A DNA stretch of 64,000 bases. Origin: Colocasia esculenta (taxonomy: Eukaryota; Streptophyta; Magnoliopsida; Alismatales; Araceae). The translations under genes were made by a program, and so were the position numbers. Where the stretch lies: contig CM024763.1 in the NCBI GenBank assembly GCA_014218235.1, positions 89,018,244 to 89,082,243 of the forward strand, given 5' to 3'. This document shows, one piece after another, positions 12,191-24,012 of this stretch. The notes beneath the pieces are model-generated. The model was not told the DNA's origin and made no database searches. It saw only the letters and a program-made list of their open reading frames with translations. How positions within the stretch are numbered: position 1 is the first letter of the stretch; every line of letters begins with the position of its first letter.

Positions 12191-13204
12191 CTGATAATGA
12201 GAAAACTTGAATGGTACCTTCTACCACACCACCCTCCATAGCAAGTTCCTCATTATGTAGGGCTTGCAATCGGCCCAATTTCTTAGGTGCATTAGGGCGC
12301 CTTTCATTCTCTTTCAGTAGCGGGCACTTAGGGATATGGTGCTCGCGACTTCTGCAGCGCCGACATGCGCCGGCTTTCCTCCAGCATTCATCAGCCGTGT
12401 GACCAGGCTTGTCACAGTGTTTGCAGTGGCTCTTTGTTGGAGTGTTGGGTACGAAAACCTTGGGTTTCCTTTCTTGGCTAGATCCCTCCGTGATGTTGAA
12501 GGGACACTTCTTGCCGTTGGTAGGTTTAGCAGATGACTGACACGAGGTCACTTCCTTCTTGACGAACTTCGCTTTTATACGGTCGGTGAAGTCCATAGCA
12601 TCTTCTAGCAGTTGAGCCCTCTTCACCATCTCGACGTAGGTTGGGATGTCGAAAGGTGCGAGTTGAGTGATGTAGTGGGGCTTCAGGCCATTTAGATAGC
12701 GCTTAGCCTTCATCCTTTCAGTGTTCACCAGATGTACAACATAGCATGCTAGTCTAGAGAACTGTGCTTCGTATTCGGCCACAGTCAAGCTCCGCTATTT
12801 AAGAGTAGCGAATCCACAGCCTTCCTTTCTTGAACATGCTCAGAGAAGTAGTTGGAGTTGAATGCTTCTTTAAACTCATTCCAGGTGAATTGCCCTTTCT
12901 CTCTAGTAGCTTCCACTGACTCCCCCAGGCGCAGGCGTCCATCTCCAGTTGGAACTGGCATGTAGTAGCTTGTCCCCCGCTGCACATTGCATGACACGGA
13001 AAATTCTTTCCGTCTCTTGGAGCCAGTGCTCAGCTTCATCCGGATCCATGGATCCGCTGAACCTAGGTGGGTTCAGACTTCTGAAGTTGCGATGCAGGTC
13101 ACCTGCACCACGATTGCCACCGCTTGAGTAGCTTGCACAATGCGCATGTCAGTTCTTGGATGGTTTGTTTGCATGCCCCTCATTTGAGCATGTTCGGCCG
13201 TCAT
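12126..13204 (-). pseudogene. Element B gag, copy 1
   Basis: Starts at ATG 13204 (MTAEHAQMRGM). A frameshift splits it near 12787. The main piece (12788-12126) begins MTVAEYEAQFSRLACYVVHL, then has the VNTERMKAKRYLNGLKP region and two zinc knuckles: CKHCDKPGHTADEC (CX2CX4HX4C, intact) and CRRCRSREHHIPKC (CX2CX4HX4C, intact). The upstream piece carries the RFSGSMDPDEAEHW-type gag motif in altered frame. Gag would form the particle and bind RNA through the knuckles. The part from 12604 upward is duplicated at 14641-15244. It lies directly upstream of the protease remnant and downstream of the PBS, the normal gypsy order. Confidence 0.85.
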
Positions 13205-13382
13205 CTTGATTGCTTAGTTCCTACAAATAACTTCTTGTCATGATATCAATGTGGAATTTAATTTGTTCGTGTGTGAGTTTATTTTAACTAGTTACCCTTG
13301 GCTCTAACCTCAACTCACATAGGTATAATTGACTCTAGTCGAGGCAGGTTAACCTAGATCATCCTATACTTAAGATAACCTA

Positions 13383-13395
13383 GGCTCTGATACCA
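13383..13395 (-). other. PBS of element B, copy 1
   Basis: Minus-strand TGGTATCAGAGCC, initiator Met tRNA type, 6 bases inside LTR B (TGTCACGCCCC at 13402). Confidence 0.85.
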
Positions 13396-13401
13396 CAAAA
13401 C

Positions 13402-14640
13402 TGTCACGCCCCGACGCGGAATATCGGAGCGCGAGGCATTGCAATTAAAGGGTATAGAGCGAGTGCTAGACATCAAACCATTGCACAGTGAATAATACTA
13501 AAGCGAATTCATTTCTTTAATAACTTCCGATGTCTAGTTACAACCACTAATATCAAGCCAATCTAGTGGCCCGATTACATTGAAAGAAGGCAAAAGACTA
13601 ACATTAAACCTATCTACTACCACGCTAAACAAGCAGTAGGACACTAGGGTACTCATGACATCACTCCAGGTCGTTCCCGTCCTCTCGAGTGTATGGTTCA
13701 TCCTCGGTCTCACCTGAGAACACAACGACAATAACGCAGGGTGAGCGAACATCGCCCAGTAGGACTTAAATCTTAGGCTCAAGCAGCCTTTAGTAATTAA
13801 TGCATTAAAGCAAGTAACTAACTATGACAGAACGGTAGAGAGTGTCAAGTAAAATATAGCAGGGCATACGTGAACAAATAGCAAGACTTTCCAAATATAG
13901 ACTTTCCATGAATAGCACAAGTGTCGGGAATAGCACAATAATAGCAAGATAGCACAATGTCAAGTATAGCAAGATGGCCATAGTACAGATAGCACAATGA
14001 GTATAGCATAGCATAACGAGTATAGCATAGCACTTTGTTGTCAATGGACAACGAGAGAACATAGCACTTTTGACTGTCATTTAGATAGTCAAGATAGATA
14101 GCACTTGAGTGTAATGCCAAACACTCTGATCATTTAACACCCATGGGCACTAGCACTTTTGGCGCACATCCCAGGACAAGATCGGCCCTTTATATATTGC
14201 CAGGCATTAGTTATATTGTTTATCATAGACAATCAGTCAATGGCCAATATAGAGTACCAAGAAGTAGATGAGAGCACTAGACGAATAGACGAGATAGTTA
14301 AGTGACGTGAATAGATGAGCGAGTAGAGTATAAATGAGAGTTTAGTGGACCTTGCATATGATATGTCGAGTAACGAGCGATAGTAACTGTTGCACAACAC
14401 GCGCACATGGTGTTGGCAGTCAGGCGGAACTCATGACCTTACCACTGGCCATGTTAAGCACATGTCCCGAGGTCCAGCGTGATTCAGATGAGAGTGAACT
14501 TCTAATAGCCATTTGGACCATATAGATCCCTAAAGGGTAACATAGGTGTTAGGGTACACCGACTCGTTTCCATGTGGGAATCCATGGACAAAAGAGACTT
14601 ACGGAGGCCTTGAACAAACACTTACTAGTCCGACAGATGG
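13402..14640 (-). repeat. LTR B1 (broken off at duplication joint)
   Basis: Begins TGTCACGCCCCGACGC beside the PBS and matches 15445-16699 and 20203-21455. It stops at 14640 (...CCGACAGATGG), where the sequence jumps to gag (TCTAGCAGTTGAGCC). The LTR continues normally in the second copy after 16699. It contains a run of TAGCA-type words at about 13850-14075. Confidence 0.88.
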
Positions 14641-15244
14641 TCTAGCAGTTGAGCCCTCTTCACCATCTCGACGTAGGTTGGGATGTCGAAGGGGCGAGTT
14701 GAGTGATGTAGTGGGGCTTCAGGCCATTTAGATAGCGCTTAGCCTTCATCCTTTCAGTGTTCACTAGATGTACAACATAGCATGCTAGTCTAGAGAACTG
14801 TGCTTCGTATTCGGCCACAGTCAAGCTCCGCTATTTAAGAGTAGCGAATTCCACAGCCTTCCTTTCTTGAACATGCTCAGAGAAGTATTTGGAGTTGAAT
14901 GCTTCTTTAAACTCATTCCAGGTGAATTGCCCATTCTCTCTAGTAGCTTCCACTGACTCCCACCAGGCGCAGGCGTCCTTCTCCAGTTGGAACGTGGCAT
15001 GTAGTAGCTTGTCCCCCGCTGCACATTGCATGACACAGAAAATTCTTTCCGTCTCTTGGAGCCAGTGCTCAGCTTCATCCGGATCCATGGATCCGCTGAA
15101 CCTAGGTGGGTTCAGACTTCTGAAGTTGCGATGCAGGTCACCTGCACCACGATTGCCACCGCCTTGAGTAGCTTGCACAATGGCGCATGTCAGTTCTTGG
15201 ATGGTTTGTTGCATGCCCCTCATTTGAGCATGTTCGGCCGTCAT
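14641..15244 (-). pseudogene. Element B gag, copy 2 (N-terminal part)
   Basis: Duplicate of the gag 5' part. 15244-14831 reads open for 137 residues: MTAEHAQMRGMQQTIQEL, then RNFRSLNPPRFSGSMDPDEA, TERIFCVMQCAAGDKLLHATFQL and the WNEFKEAFNSKYFSEHVQER motif typical of the Retrotrans_gag domain. This copy shows how the frameshifted first copy should read, which supports sequencing error or recent decay there. It ends at 14641 at the duplication joint, before the zinc knuckles. Confidence 0.88.
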
Positions 15245-15425
15245 CTTGATTGCTTAGTTCCTACAAAATAACTTCTTTCATGATATCAATGTGGAATTTA
15301 ATTTGTTCGTGTGTGAGTTTATTTTAACTAGTTACCCTTGGCTCTAACCTCAACTCACATAGGTGGATAATTGACTCTAGTCGAGGCAGGTTAACCTAGA
15401 TCATCCTATACTTAAGAATAACCTA

Positions 15426-15438
15426 GGCTCTGATACCA
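15426..15438 (-). other. PBS of element B, copy 2
   Basis: Duplicate of the Met-type PBS (minus-strand TGGTATCAGAGCC), followed by LTR start at 15445. Confidence 0.85.
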
Positions 15439-15444
15439 CAAAAC

Positions 15445-17166
15445 TGTCACGCCCCGACGCGGAATATCGGAGCGCGAGGCAGTTGCAATTAAAGGGTATA
15501 GAGCGAGTGCTAGACATCAAACCATTGCACAGTGAATAATACTAAAGCGAATTCATTTCTTTAATAACTTTCCGATGTCTAGTTACAACCACTAATATCA
15601 GAGCCAATCTATGTGGCCCGATTACATTGAAAGAAGGCAAAAGACTAAACATTAAACCTATCTACTACCACGCTAAACAAAGCAGTAGGACACTAGGGTA
15701 CTTATGACATCACTCCAGGTCGTTCCCGTCCTCTCGAGTGTATGGTTCATCCTCGGTCTCACCTGAGAACACAACGACAAATAACGCAGGGTGAGCGAAC
15801 ATCGCCCAGTAGGACTTAAATCTTAGGCTCAAGCAGCCTTTAAGTAATTAATGCATTAAAGGCAGAGTAACTAATGACAGAACGGTAGAGAGTGTCAAGT
15901 AAAAATATAGCAGGGCAGTACGTGAACAAAATTGCAAGACTTTCCAAATATAGACTTTCCATGAATAGCACAAGTGTCGGGAATAGCACAATAATAGCAA
16001 GATAGCACAATGTCAAGTATAGCAAGATGGCCATAGTACAGATAGCACAATGAGTATAGCATAGCATAACGAGTATAGCATAGCACTTTGTTGTCAATGG
16101 ACAACGAGAGAACATAGCACTTTTGACTGTCATTTAGATAGTCAAGATAGATAGCACTTGAGTGTAATGCCAAACACTCTGATCATTTAACTCCCATGGG
16201 CACTAGCACTTTTGGGCGCACATCCCAGGACAAGATCGGGCCCTTTATATATTGCCAGGCATTAGTTATATTGTTTATCTATAGACAATCAGTCAATGGC
16301 CAATATAGAGTACCAAGAAGTAGATGAGAGCACTAGACGAATAGACGAGATAGTAGAGTGAACGTGAATAGATGAGCGAGTAGAGTATAAATGAGAGTTA
16401 GTGGACCTTGCATATGATATGTCGAGTAACGAGCGATAGTAACTGTTGCACAACACGCGCACATGGTGTTGGCAGTCAGGCGGAACTCATGACCTTACCA
16501 CTGGCCATGTTAAGCACATGTCCCGAGGTCCAGCGTGATTCAAGATGAGAGTGAACTTCTAATAGCCATTTGGACCATATAGATCCCTAAAGGGTAACAT
16601 AGGTGTTAGGGTACAACCGACTCGTCGACCATGTGGGAATCCATGGACAAAAGAGACATACGGAGGCCTTGAACAAACACTTACTAGTCCGACAGATGGA
16701 GTATCGACGGAGAGTTCGTCCAAGTCAAGAAACAGTGTATATAGAAACAAGTGCTCGACATTCTAGAGGAGTTCTAGAACAATGGAGCGTCGATATCGGT
16801 CTTCCCAAAACATCGTGAGAAACGATAGACAAGTATAGGGTAATTTAATTACATAAATTACCAGATGTATTATGAAATAGTTTCATTCCAAGTTATACCA
16901 TAATTGGATGGTTTAATGTGTGTGTAAGTGTCATGAAATTGCAGATAGAAAATATCATGTGCATGTGTTTTAATCATACATAAATGTTTAATTTATAATA
17001 AGAGTTGTTTTCTGTATGTATGACTGTTAAACAAGAGTACAAACACTGTAGATAATGAAGCATTGCTGAGATAGGGGGTTTATTGCAAAAAGAACCAGAT
17101 CGCAACGTACCCTAATGAGGGTCGCGACGGGGTCAACTGAGATCGCGATGGGTGCTTGTATGGGTC
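15445..17166 (-). repeat. LTR B2, truncated against element C
   Basis: Matches solo LTR 20203-23205 over its first 1.7 kb, then breaks inside the GTCGCGAC-rich block at about 17166 (GGGTC, then C's RNase H reading DASRI on the minus strand). The last 1.3 kb or so of the LTR is missing, so this border is a deletion or rearrangement and not a clean insertion end. Confidence 0.85.
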
Positions 17167-18035
17167 AATCCTGGATGCATCTGTGTATACTTCAAAGCTC
17201 CCTCCCGCTATAGGTAGTGTAAGTACAGGCGCGGAAGTTAGGTGCTCCTTTAATGATATGAAACTATCTTCACATTTGGCAGTCCATGTGAACGGGTTCT
17301 CCTTTCTAGTAAGCCTAGTCAATGGTATAGCTATCTTTGAAAAGTCTTTCATAAAGCAGCGATAATAGCCAGCTAAACCCAGAAAGCTTCTAATCTCCCA
17401 AACAGTTGTCGGCCTCGCCCAGTTCTTAATAGCTTCCACCTTAGATGTATCTACAGAGATTCCCTCCTCGGATATAATATGGCCAAGGAAAGACACTTCT
17501 TCCAACCAGAATTCACACTTGTTAAGTTTTGCATAAAGTTGATTGTCTCTAAGCACTTGCAGAGCAATCTTCAAGTGTTCATCTTTCTCTTCCTTAGACT
17601 TGCAGTAAATAAGGATATCATCAATGAATACCACTACAAACAGGTCTAGGTATGGCCTATAGATGTTGTTCATGAGTTGCATAAAGGCCGCTGGAGCGTT
17701 TGTTAAGCCAAAAGGCATAACCACGAACTCATAGTGACCATATCTACTCCGGAATGCAGACTTGTGTATATCTTCTTCTTTAATTCTCAACTGATGATAG
17801 CCCGACCTTAGATCGATCATGGAGAAGTACTGCGCACCAGAGATCTGATCAAACAACTCATCGATGTGGGGCAGTGGATATTTGTTCTTTATTGTCAACT
17901 GGTTTAACTAAAGGTAGTCAATGCAGAGCCTCATTGTCCAGTCCTTCTTCCTGACAAACAATACTACCCCTCCCCATGGGGATGTGCTGGGCCTTGTAAA
18001 ACCTTGATCTAATAATTCCTGGATCTGCCTTTTCA
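17167..18035 (-). pseudogene. Element C reverse transcriptase and start of RNase H
   Basis: Minus-strand 17898-17167 is open for over 240 residues: NKYPLPHIDELFDQISGAQY, MIDLRSGYHQLRIKEEDI, FVVMPFGLTNAPAAF, the catalytic VVVFIDDILIY, the FLGHIISEEGISVD thumb region, IRSFLGLAGYYRCF, and the RNase H start FEVYTDASRI. The N-terminal RT motif (VLFVRKKDW, CIDYL) is just upstream, after a stop at about 17905. Catalytic aspartates of the F-I-D-D box are present. The reading is cut at 17167 by the LTR B2 joint, so most of RNase H and all integrase are missing here. Ty3/gypsy type is clear; the exact clade cannot be fixed without integrase. Confidence 0.95.
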
Positions 18036-18640
18036 ACTCCTACAATTCAATAGGGGGCATGCGATACGGAGCTTTGAAAACAAGAGCTGCCCTAGGGAGT
18101 AACTCGATGGTGAAGTTTACCTCCCGTTCAGGCGGTATTCCAGCTAAGTCTTCTGGAAAAACATCAGGGTAGTCTCTAGCTATAGGAATGTCTTCTAGAG
18201 TGGGTTTCTTCTTTTCAGTCGCCATCACCGATAATAGGAATGCATCACAACCCTGGATGATCAACTTAGAAGCCTTGAGGGATGATATCAAGATAGGGTG
18301 TTTATGATAGCGGGTGCCAAGTAGTGAAAGGGTTGGAGGTTTAGTCTTTTAAAGGTGACCCTATGGTGACAATTTACATCGGCATCATATTCGATTAACC
18401 AATCGAAACCCAGTATGGCATCATAACCCTTCATGTTTAAACAGATAAGATCGGTAGGGAGATTGTGTCCTCCAATTATGGTTTCACATTTGGGCAAGTA
18501 GTGTGTGAGCTTTGACTCGGAGCCAAGTGGACAAGCTAAAGCGATCTTGGACTTCAAGAGGACAGGCTTAACAGGTAGAGTTGCAGCAAATGTGGTGGAA
18601 ATAAATGAATATGCAGCTCCAGTATCAATAAGAACAAAAG
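18036..18640 (-). pseudogene. Element C protease and protease-RT linker
   Basis: 18640-18288 reads FVLIDTGAAYSFISTTFAA with an intact D-T-G-A active site, then KGYDAILGFDWLIEYDADVNCHH, the usual C-terminal part of gypsy retropepsins. 18291-18040 holds the linker IARDYPDVFPEDLAGIPPER and YRMPPIEL. A stop separates gag's end from the protease (after TILIHS) and the frame changes near 18290. The protease would process the Gag-Pol polyprotein. Confidence 0.88.
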
Positions 18641-18644
18641 TATG

Positions 18645-19718
18645 TTAAGAGTGTATGAGAATGGTACCTTCCACCATACCCCCTTCCTCGGGTAAGTCAG
18701 CTTCTATCACAGCATTAAGGCATCCCTGACGCTGGGGTACGTTCGGGGTCTTCCTTGGCTGGTCCTTCAGCATGGGACAGTCAGGTATACGGTGGTCTCT
18801 ACCACCACATTTTAGACACGCTCCGAGCTTCTTCCAACATTCTTCTGCTCGGTGTCCTGGCTTGTCACAAAATTTGTAGTTCTCAGCCAACTACCTTCCC
18901 TCCACTTTGGCTTTCTTGTCCATAGCATAGTCTCTTCCAACATTCGGCCTCTTGTTGTTGTTGTTGTAGGTGTTGTTGTTGTGATTGTTATTGTTGTTGT
19001 TGTTTCGGAAAGTTGCCGTTGTATTAGCCGCTCCCTTCTTGACAATGATCGGCTTTGCAGTTTCCTTACCCCTAATACCTTCTACTTTGGCCATGGTGTC
19101 TTCCACTAGCTGGGCTCTCTAGACCATCTCGGTGTAGGTTTGGATGTTATGAGGTCCGAGCTTTTCAATGAACATGGGCCTAAGCCCATCCATGAACCTA
19201 TTCACCTTTAGCCTTTCAGTGCCCACCAGGTGTGGGGCATAGACAGCCAGGCGGGAAAACTGGGCTTCATATTCAGCCACAGACATACTCTTTTGCTTGA
19301 GTGTGGCAAATTCCGCAGCCTTCTTCTCTTTCACCCTTCTGAGAAGTATTTTGCCCCGGAATATTTCCAGGAATCCTGCCCATTCCAGTTTTGCCATGTT
19401 GGGTAGGTGAGCCGATGTGGCCTTTCACCAAGCCCGAGCATCCTTGCTAAATTGAAAAGTAGCAAGTATTACCCTCTCCCGGTTAGTGCATTGCAAGACT
19501 TGAAAGATTCGTTCCATCTATTCCTGCCAATTTTCAGCTTCATCCGGGTCAGGAGATCCGAAGAAGTGAGGAGGATTCATACTCCTGATGTTGCGATGTA
19601 AATCGCCAGCTCCATTCCTAGCAACTGCAGCTTGATTTCCAGCGTGCACTACATTTTGCAGGGCATGTGTGAGTCCTGCCACCGTATCTTGCATAGCTTG
19701 CCATTGGTTGCGAGCCAT
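18645..19718 (-). pseudogene. Element C gag
   Basis: Starts at ATG 19718 (MARNQWQAMQDTVAGLTHAL), with the gag motif MNPPHFFGSPDPDEAENW, then 19397-19119 carrying AEFATLKQKSMSVAEYEAQF and VGTERLKVNRFMDGLRP, an Asn-rich tract at about 19010-18955, and the zinc-knuckle region FCDKPGHRAEECWKK plus CLKCGGRDHRIPDC (second knuckle intact CX2CX4HX4C, first without its leading Cys). Frameshifts occur near 19400, 19115 and 18890. Order gag-protease-RT is normal. It is similar to but distinct from element B gag. Confidence 0.87.
18950..19012 (-). repeat. GTT/AAC trinucleotide microsatellite in gag C
   Basis: Plus-strand TTGTTGTTGTTG-type repeat, coding for a tract of mostly Asn on the minus strand between the capsid part and zinc knuckles of gag C. 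Confidence 0.85.
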
Positions 19719-19940
19719 CGCGGTTGAGTGAGAGAGTTATGAGGTTCCTAAGAAAAGGATAGAGGCCAATTATTGTCTCTAGACACATCATACGGGTTAA
19801 TGGGTAGGAGTGCTTTGTTCATACATCTTATATAATTCCAGTCTCTACCCATTCTCACCAGGTACTATATGTAGGTTTTATGACGTACATTTCTATGGTG
19901 TCACTTAAACCTAGGACTCAAATATTCCTGTTGTATCCTA

Positions 19941-19953
19941 GGCTTCAATATAA
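19941..19953 (-). other. Degenerate PBS of element C
   Basis: Minus-strand TTATATTGAAGCC stands where A and B have TGGTATCAGAGCC, 6 bases inside LTR start TGTCACATCCC. The match to Met tRNA is weak, so this is called by position. Confidence 0.5.
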
Positions 19954-19959
19954 CTAAAG

Positions 19960-20202
19960 TGTCACATCCCGAGAATTATGCAGCGGAAATATTCGGTAAT
20001 AATTAGCAAGTCGATATTCCGAGATGTGAGTAGTCGGAAAATAAGCCTCTAGCTAGCAAGCAGTAACTGTGTGAACAACACCACATAATTGGGCCCAAAC
20101 AATGAACATAACTAAACTTATATTCAAACCTCAAACACCTGTCTCATTTCAAGATAGAACTAAAGCAACTTTTTCATTGTTGGATGAAAGGAAAAGTACA
20201 TA
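19960..20202 (-). repeat. LTR C, part before the nested solo LTR
   Basis: Starts TGTCACATCCCGAG beside gag C's leader. Interrupted at 20203 by solo LTR B3; the last five bases (20198-20202, ACATA) are the left target duplication. Confidence 0.75.
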
Positions 20203-23200
20203 TGTCACGCCCCGACGCAAAATATCGGAATGCGAGGCAGTTGCAAGAAAAAGGTATAGAGCGAGTACTAGACATCCAACCATTTCACAATGAATAATAC
20301 TAAAGCGAATTCATTTCATTAATATTCTTCCAATGTCTAGTTACAACCACTAATATCAGAGCAAATCTATGGGGACCGATTACATTGAAAGAAGGCAAAA
20401 GACTAAACTTCAAACCTAACTACTACAATGCTAAACATAGCAATAGGACACTAGGGTACTCATGACATCACTCCAGGTCGTTCCCGTCCTCTTCAGTGTA
20501 TGGTTCATCCTCGGTCTCACCTGAGAACACAATGACAAATAACGCAGGGTGAGCGAACATCGCCCAATAGGACTTAAATCTCAGGCTCAAGCAGAATTTA
20601 AGTAATTAATGCATTAAAGGCAGAGTAACTAATGACAGAACAGAAAAGAGTGTCAAGTAAAAATATAGCAAGACAGTACGTGAACGAAATAGCAAGAATT
20701 TCCAAATATAGACTTACCAAGAATAGCACAAGTGTCGGGAATAGCACAATAATAGCAAGATAGCACAATGTCAAGTATAGCAAGATGGCCATAGTACAAA
20801 TAGCACAACGAGTATAGCATAGCACAACGAGTATAGCATAGCACTTTGTTGTCAATGGACAATGAGAGAACATAGCACTTTTGATTGTCATTTAGATAGT
20901 TAAGATAGATAGCACTTGAGTGTAATGTCAAACACTCTAATCATTTAACTCCTATGGGCACTAGCACTTTCGGGCGCACATCCCAAGACTAGATCGGGCC
21001 CTTTATATATTGCTAGGCATTAGCTATGTTGTTTATCTTTAGACAATCAGTCAATGGCCAGTATAGAGTACCAAGAAGTAGATGAGAGCACTAGATGAAT
21101 AGACGAGATAGTAGAGTGAGCGTGAATAGATGAGCGAGTAGAGTATAGATGAGAGTTAGTGGACCTTGCACATGAAACGTTGAGTAACCATGCAATAGTA
21201 ACAGTTGCACAACACGCGCACTTGTTGTTGGCATTTAGGCGGAACTCACGACCCGTCCGCTGGCCATGTTAAGCACAAGTCCAGAGGTCCGGCGTGATTC
21301 AAGATGAGAGTGAATTTCTAATAGCCGTTTGGACCATATTGATCCCTAATGGGTGTAACAGGTGTTAGGGTACAACCAGCTCGTCATCCATATGAGAATC
21401 CATGGACAGAGGAGACTATGGAGGCCTTGAACAAAGACATACTAGTCCGACAGATGGAGTATCTGACGAAGAGTTCGTCCAAGTCAAGAGAGAGTGTATA
21501 TAGAAACAAGTGCTCGACGTTCTAGAGGAGTTCTAGAATAGTGGAGCGTCGAGATCGGTCTTCCCAAAACATCGCGAGAAACGATAGACATGTATAGAGC
21601 AATTTAATTACATAAATTACCAGATGTATTATGAAATAGTTTCATGCCAAATTATGCCATAATTGGATGGTTGAAAGTGTGTGTAAGTGTCATGAAATTG
21701 TAGATAGAAAAGATCATGTGCTTGTATTTTAATCATACATAAATATTTAATTTATAACAAGAGTTATTTTCTGTGTGTATGACTGTTAAACAAGAGTACA
21801 AACACTGTAGATAATCAAGCATTGCAGAGGCAGGGGGTTTCTTGTAAAAAGAACCCAGATTGCGACGTACCCTGGTGAGGGTCGCGACGGGGTCAACTGA
21901 GATCGCGACGGGTGCTTGTACGGGTCGCGACAGGCTTAGTCTGGTCGGGCAGCAGATCGCGACGAAAGGCCCTGTCGCGATCATATCGCGACAGAGGGCG
22001 CTGTCACGATGACCCTTGTGAATGCGGCCTATCGGGCCGTCGCGTTCACAGGGTTTGCGCCTGGGTCCGATAGGGATAGGACATTACATTGGATTGCGGG
22101 CTAGAACTTACCCTATTTGACACAGGGTGATTCAGAAAATCATAACTAATTGTATAGTCAATGAAAAATCATGAAACCAGTTGCAAAACGACCTGGACAT
22201 CCATGGGTACTTACATTAAATAGGAATTTGAAAACAATCAGAGTGTAGACATGTTTTAAACTCAGGTATCCATGATGAACATGAAACAGTACATAGTTGA
22301 GATCAACGATTTAATTCGCAAGATAGGATGAATCAAATTTAGGGCTTTTATGGACAAAAAATGCATAACATGGATCAATTCCTACAGTAAAAATCTCGTG
22401 GCATGGGGTTGAGTATACAAGGAGATCAAGAATTAAGAAGAGGGTTCGGGGTCATGTACGTTGCAGAACATGAAAAATGAAGAACGAAAGATATGCTCGA
22501 TGGAAAATTCTGAAACAAAAGGGCTTTTGTTGCTGATAGACGAGACATCCTATAGAAAAAGATTCATGATTTATGCTTGTGAGAATGCCTACCTTTGATC
22601 ATTTTCCTCTTCTAGGGTAAGACTTGAAGAGACTCAGGGAAGAACTTGAGAGATCCTTCCTCTCCACGAATTCTCCTCCTCTTGGCCTCTCCTCCTGGTC
22701 CAGGAACCTCTTGGCACGAGCTAGGGCCAGCCATGAGGGTTTAAGAGAAGTACTTAAGCTTCTCCATATTCCCTTTCCTAGTTTAAACCTAACTCCTATT
22801 AAATTCCGAATTTCCTATTTTCCTCTCCCCTTTTTACGCAAGAGACCTCCTATTTGAGTTAGGAGAGAGGGAATTTCGTGGCCAATAAATTGGGGTAGGT
22901 TTAGGAATCCAATCCTAATTCAAACTAGCTATTTAATGCATTAAATATCTCTTTTCTATTTTAGTAATATTTTAGTTATGAATTTTGGGTATTTCTCTAT
23001 TATTCCCTTCTTAAAATTTCTATTTTAGCCCACTCATTCTAATGGGTCAATATAGCAAAGCCCATTACTCCTTTTATTTAATGGGTTTATTTAATTCTCT
23101 CTTATTTGATTTCCTAGTTGATTTAATCCATCTTCCTTTATTTGATTTTCTAATTAAATTATATAAATATTTTAAAAAAAATTCCATAAAATTAGGGTTG

Positions 23201-23205
23201 CTACA
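20203..23205 (-). mobile_element. Solo LTR of the B family (B3), 3.0 kb, with TSD
   Basis: Begins TGTCACGCCCCGACGC and ends GGGTTGCTACA. Flanked by ACATA at 20198-20202 and 23206-23210, a perfect 5 bp target duplication. The first 1.7 kb matches LTR B1/B2; the remainder supplies the only full-length version of this LTR in the window. No internal sequence is present, so it is the product of LTR-LTR recombination. Contains the GTCGCGAC-rich block at about 21860-22050. A TATATAAAG-like word on the minus strand lies near 21003, but it may be incidental. Confidence 0.93.
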
Positions 23206-23880
23206 ACATATCCTCACTACCTACTACACGATTCTAACACTCAAAGAAAACTAGTACTATCTCTATGGTTGGAACATGCTCATCACTCTGATCCATGCTT
23301 ATCATAGCCCTGGCCTTCTCCTTCTTCTTCTTCATTGTCTCCTATGTGGTTGAAAGTAGGGAATGAGCAAACTAGCCCAGTAGGATTTATATCTCAATGT
23401 GTGGGCAATGATATAAGTGATCACATTTTAAGAACTAGATCAGCATGATTATCAAGATATGCATGAAACGATAAAACTCATTAAACACGATGCATGAGTA
23501 AGATAGATAAGTAGTAATGATAGAGCAAGAATAGGATTAAGATAACAAGATTGAACTAGCAATAGATTATTAGGGACAAGCACGAAAGATACCACTTGAT
23601 GTCAATAGTTTTCCAAGAACGCAGGATATCAATAATTGCAAGAATTGCAGGATGGCCATATCACACAAGCAAGCAAGCACGAGCATGATCATGTAACATT
23701 AATCAAGCACGTATACACTAATGTACACCAAGGAAAGATCCACCTTGAAATGCACACTAGGACACATGTATGTGGTTATTGTATCTAGCATTCAACACGC
23801 TGTAGACGTGAGATTTGGCCCATCTTCGCATGGTTCATGGCCCAATAATGCCTGTTTGACCGCTTGTTGACTTGCCTCGG
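23206..23880 (-). repeat. LTR C, continuation after the nested solo LTR
   Basis: Starts with the second ACATA copy and resumes LTR C. Like LTR B it has a GAGCAAACTAGCCCAGTAGGA-type word (about 23366). I cannot place its outer end: somewhere between about 23.8 and 24.2 kb the sequence becomes the plus-strand LTR of element D. Confidence 0.5.
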
Positions 23881-23890
23881 ATCCCATGTA

Positions 23891-24012
23891 GACTGCAACA
23901 TCGACTGCCGCTAACTACAAGTTGGCGGCACAGCACCTTGACATCTATTCAGGTTGGCATCCACCAGGGTTAACGTCTGCATGGGGTTGGCGGCAGCATC
24001 GCTTGCCGTCAA
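23891..24012. repeat. GCCG/GGCGGC short-word cluster
   Basis: Holds TGCCGCTAAC, TTGGCGGCA (twice), TTAACGTC and TTGCCGTCAACC within 120 bp. Similar clusters occur in LTRs E, H and I and in the D leader (25170-25265). It lies about 250 bp upstream of the likely D TATA box, although assignment to LTR C cannot be excluded. Confidence 0.55.

Larger units (their letters stand above)
12604..16699. repeat. 2.04 kb tandem duplication inside element B
   Basis: 12604-14640 (2037 bp: gag end to middle of the LTR) is repeated at 14641-16699 (2059 bp). The joint at 14640/14641 fuses the LTR sequence GACAGATGG to the gag sequence TCTAGCAG. The two copies differ mainly by one-base indels. I see no obvious direct repeat or target duplication at the borders, so this is a segmental duplication and not an insertion. 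Confidence 0.9.
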
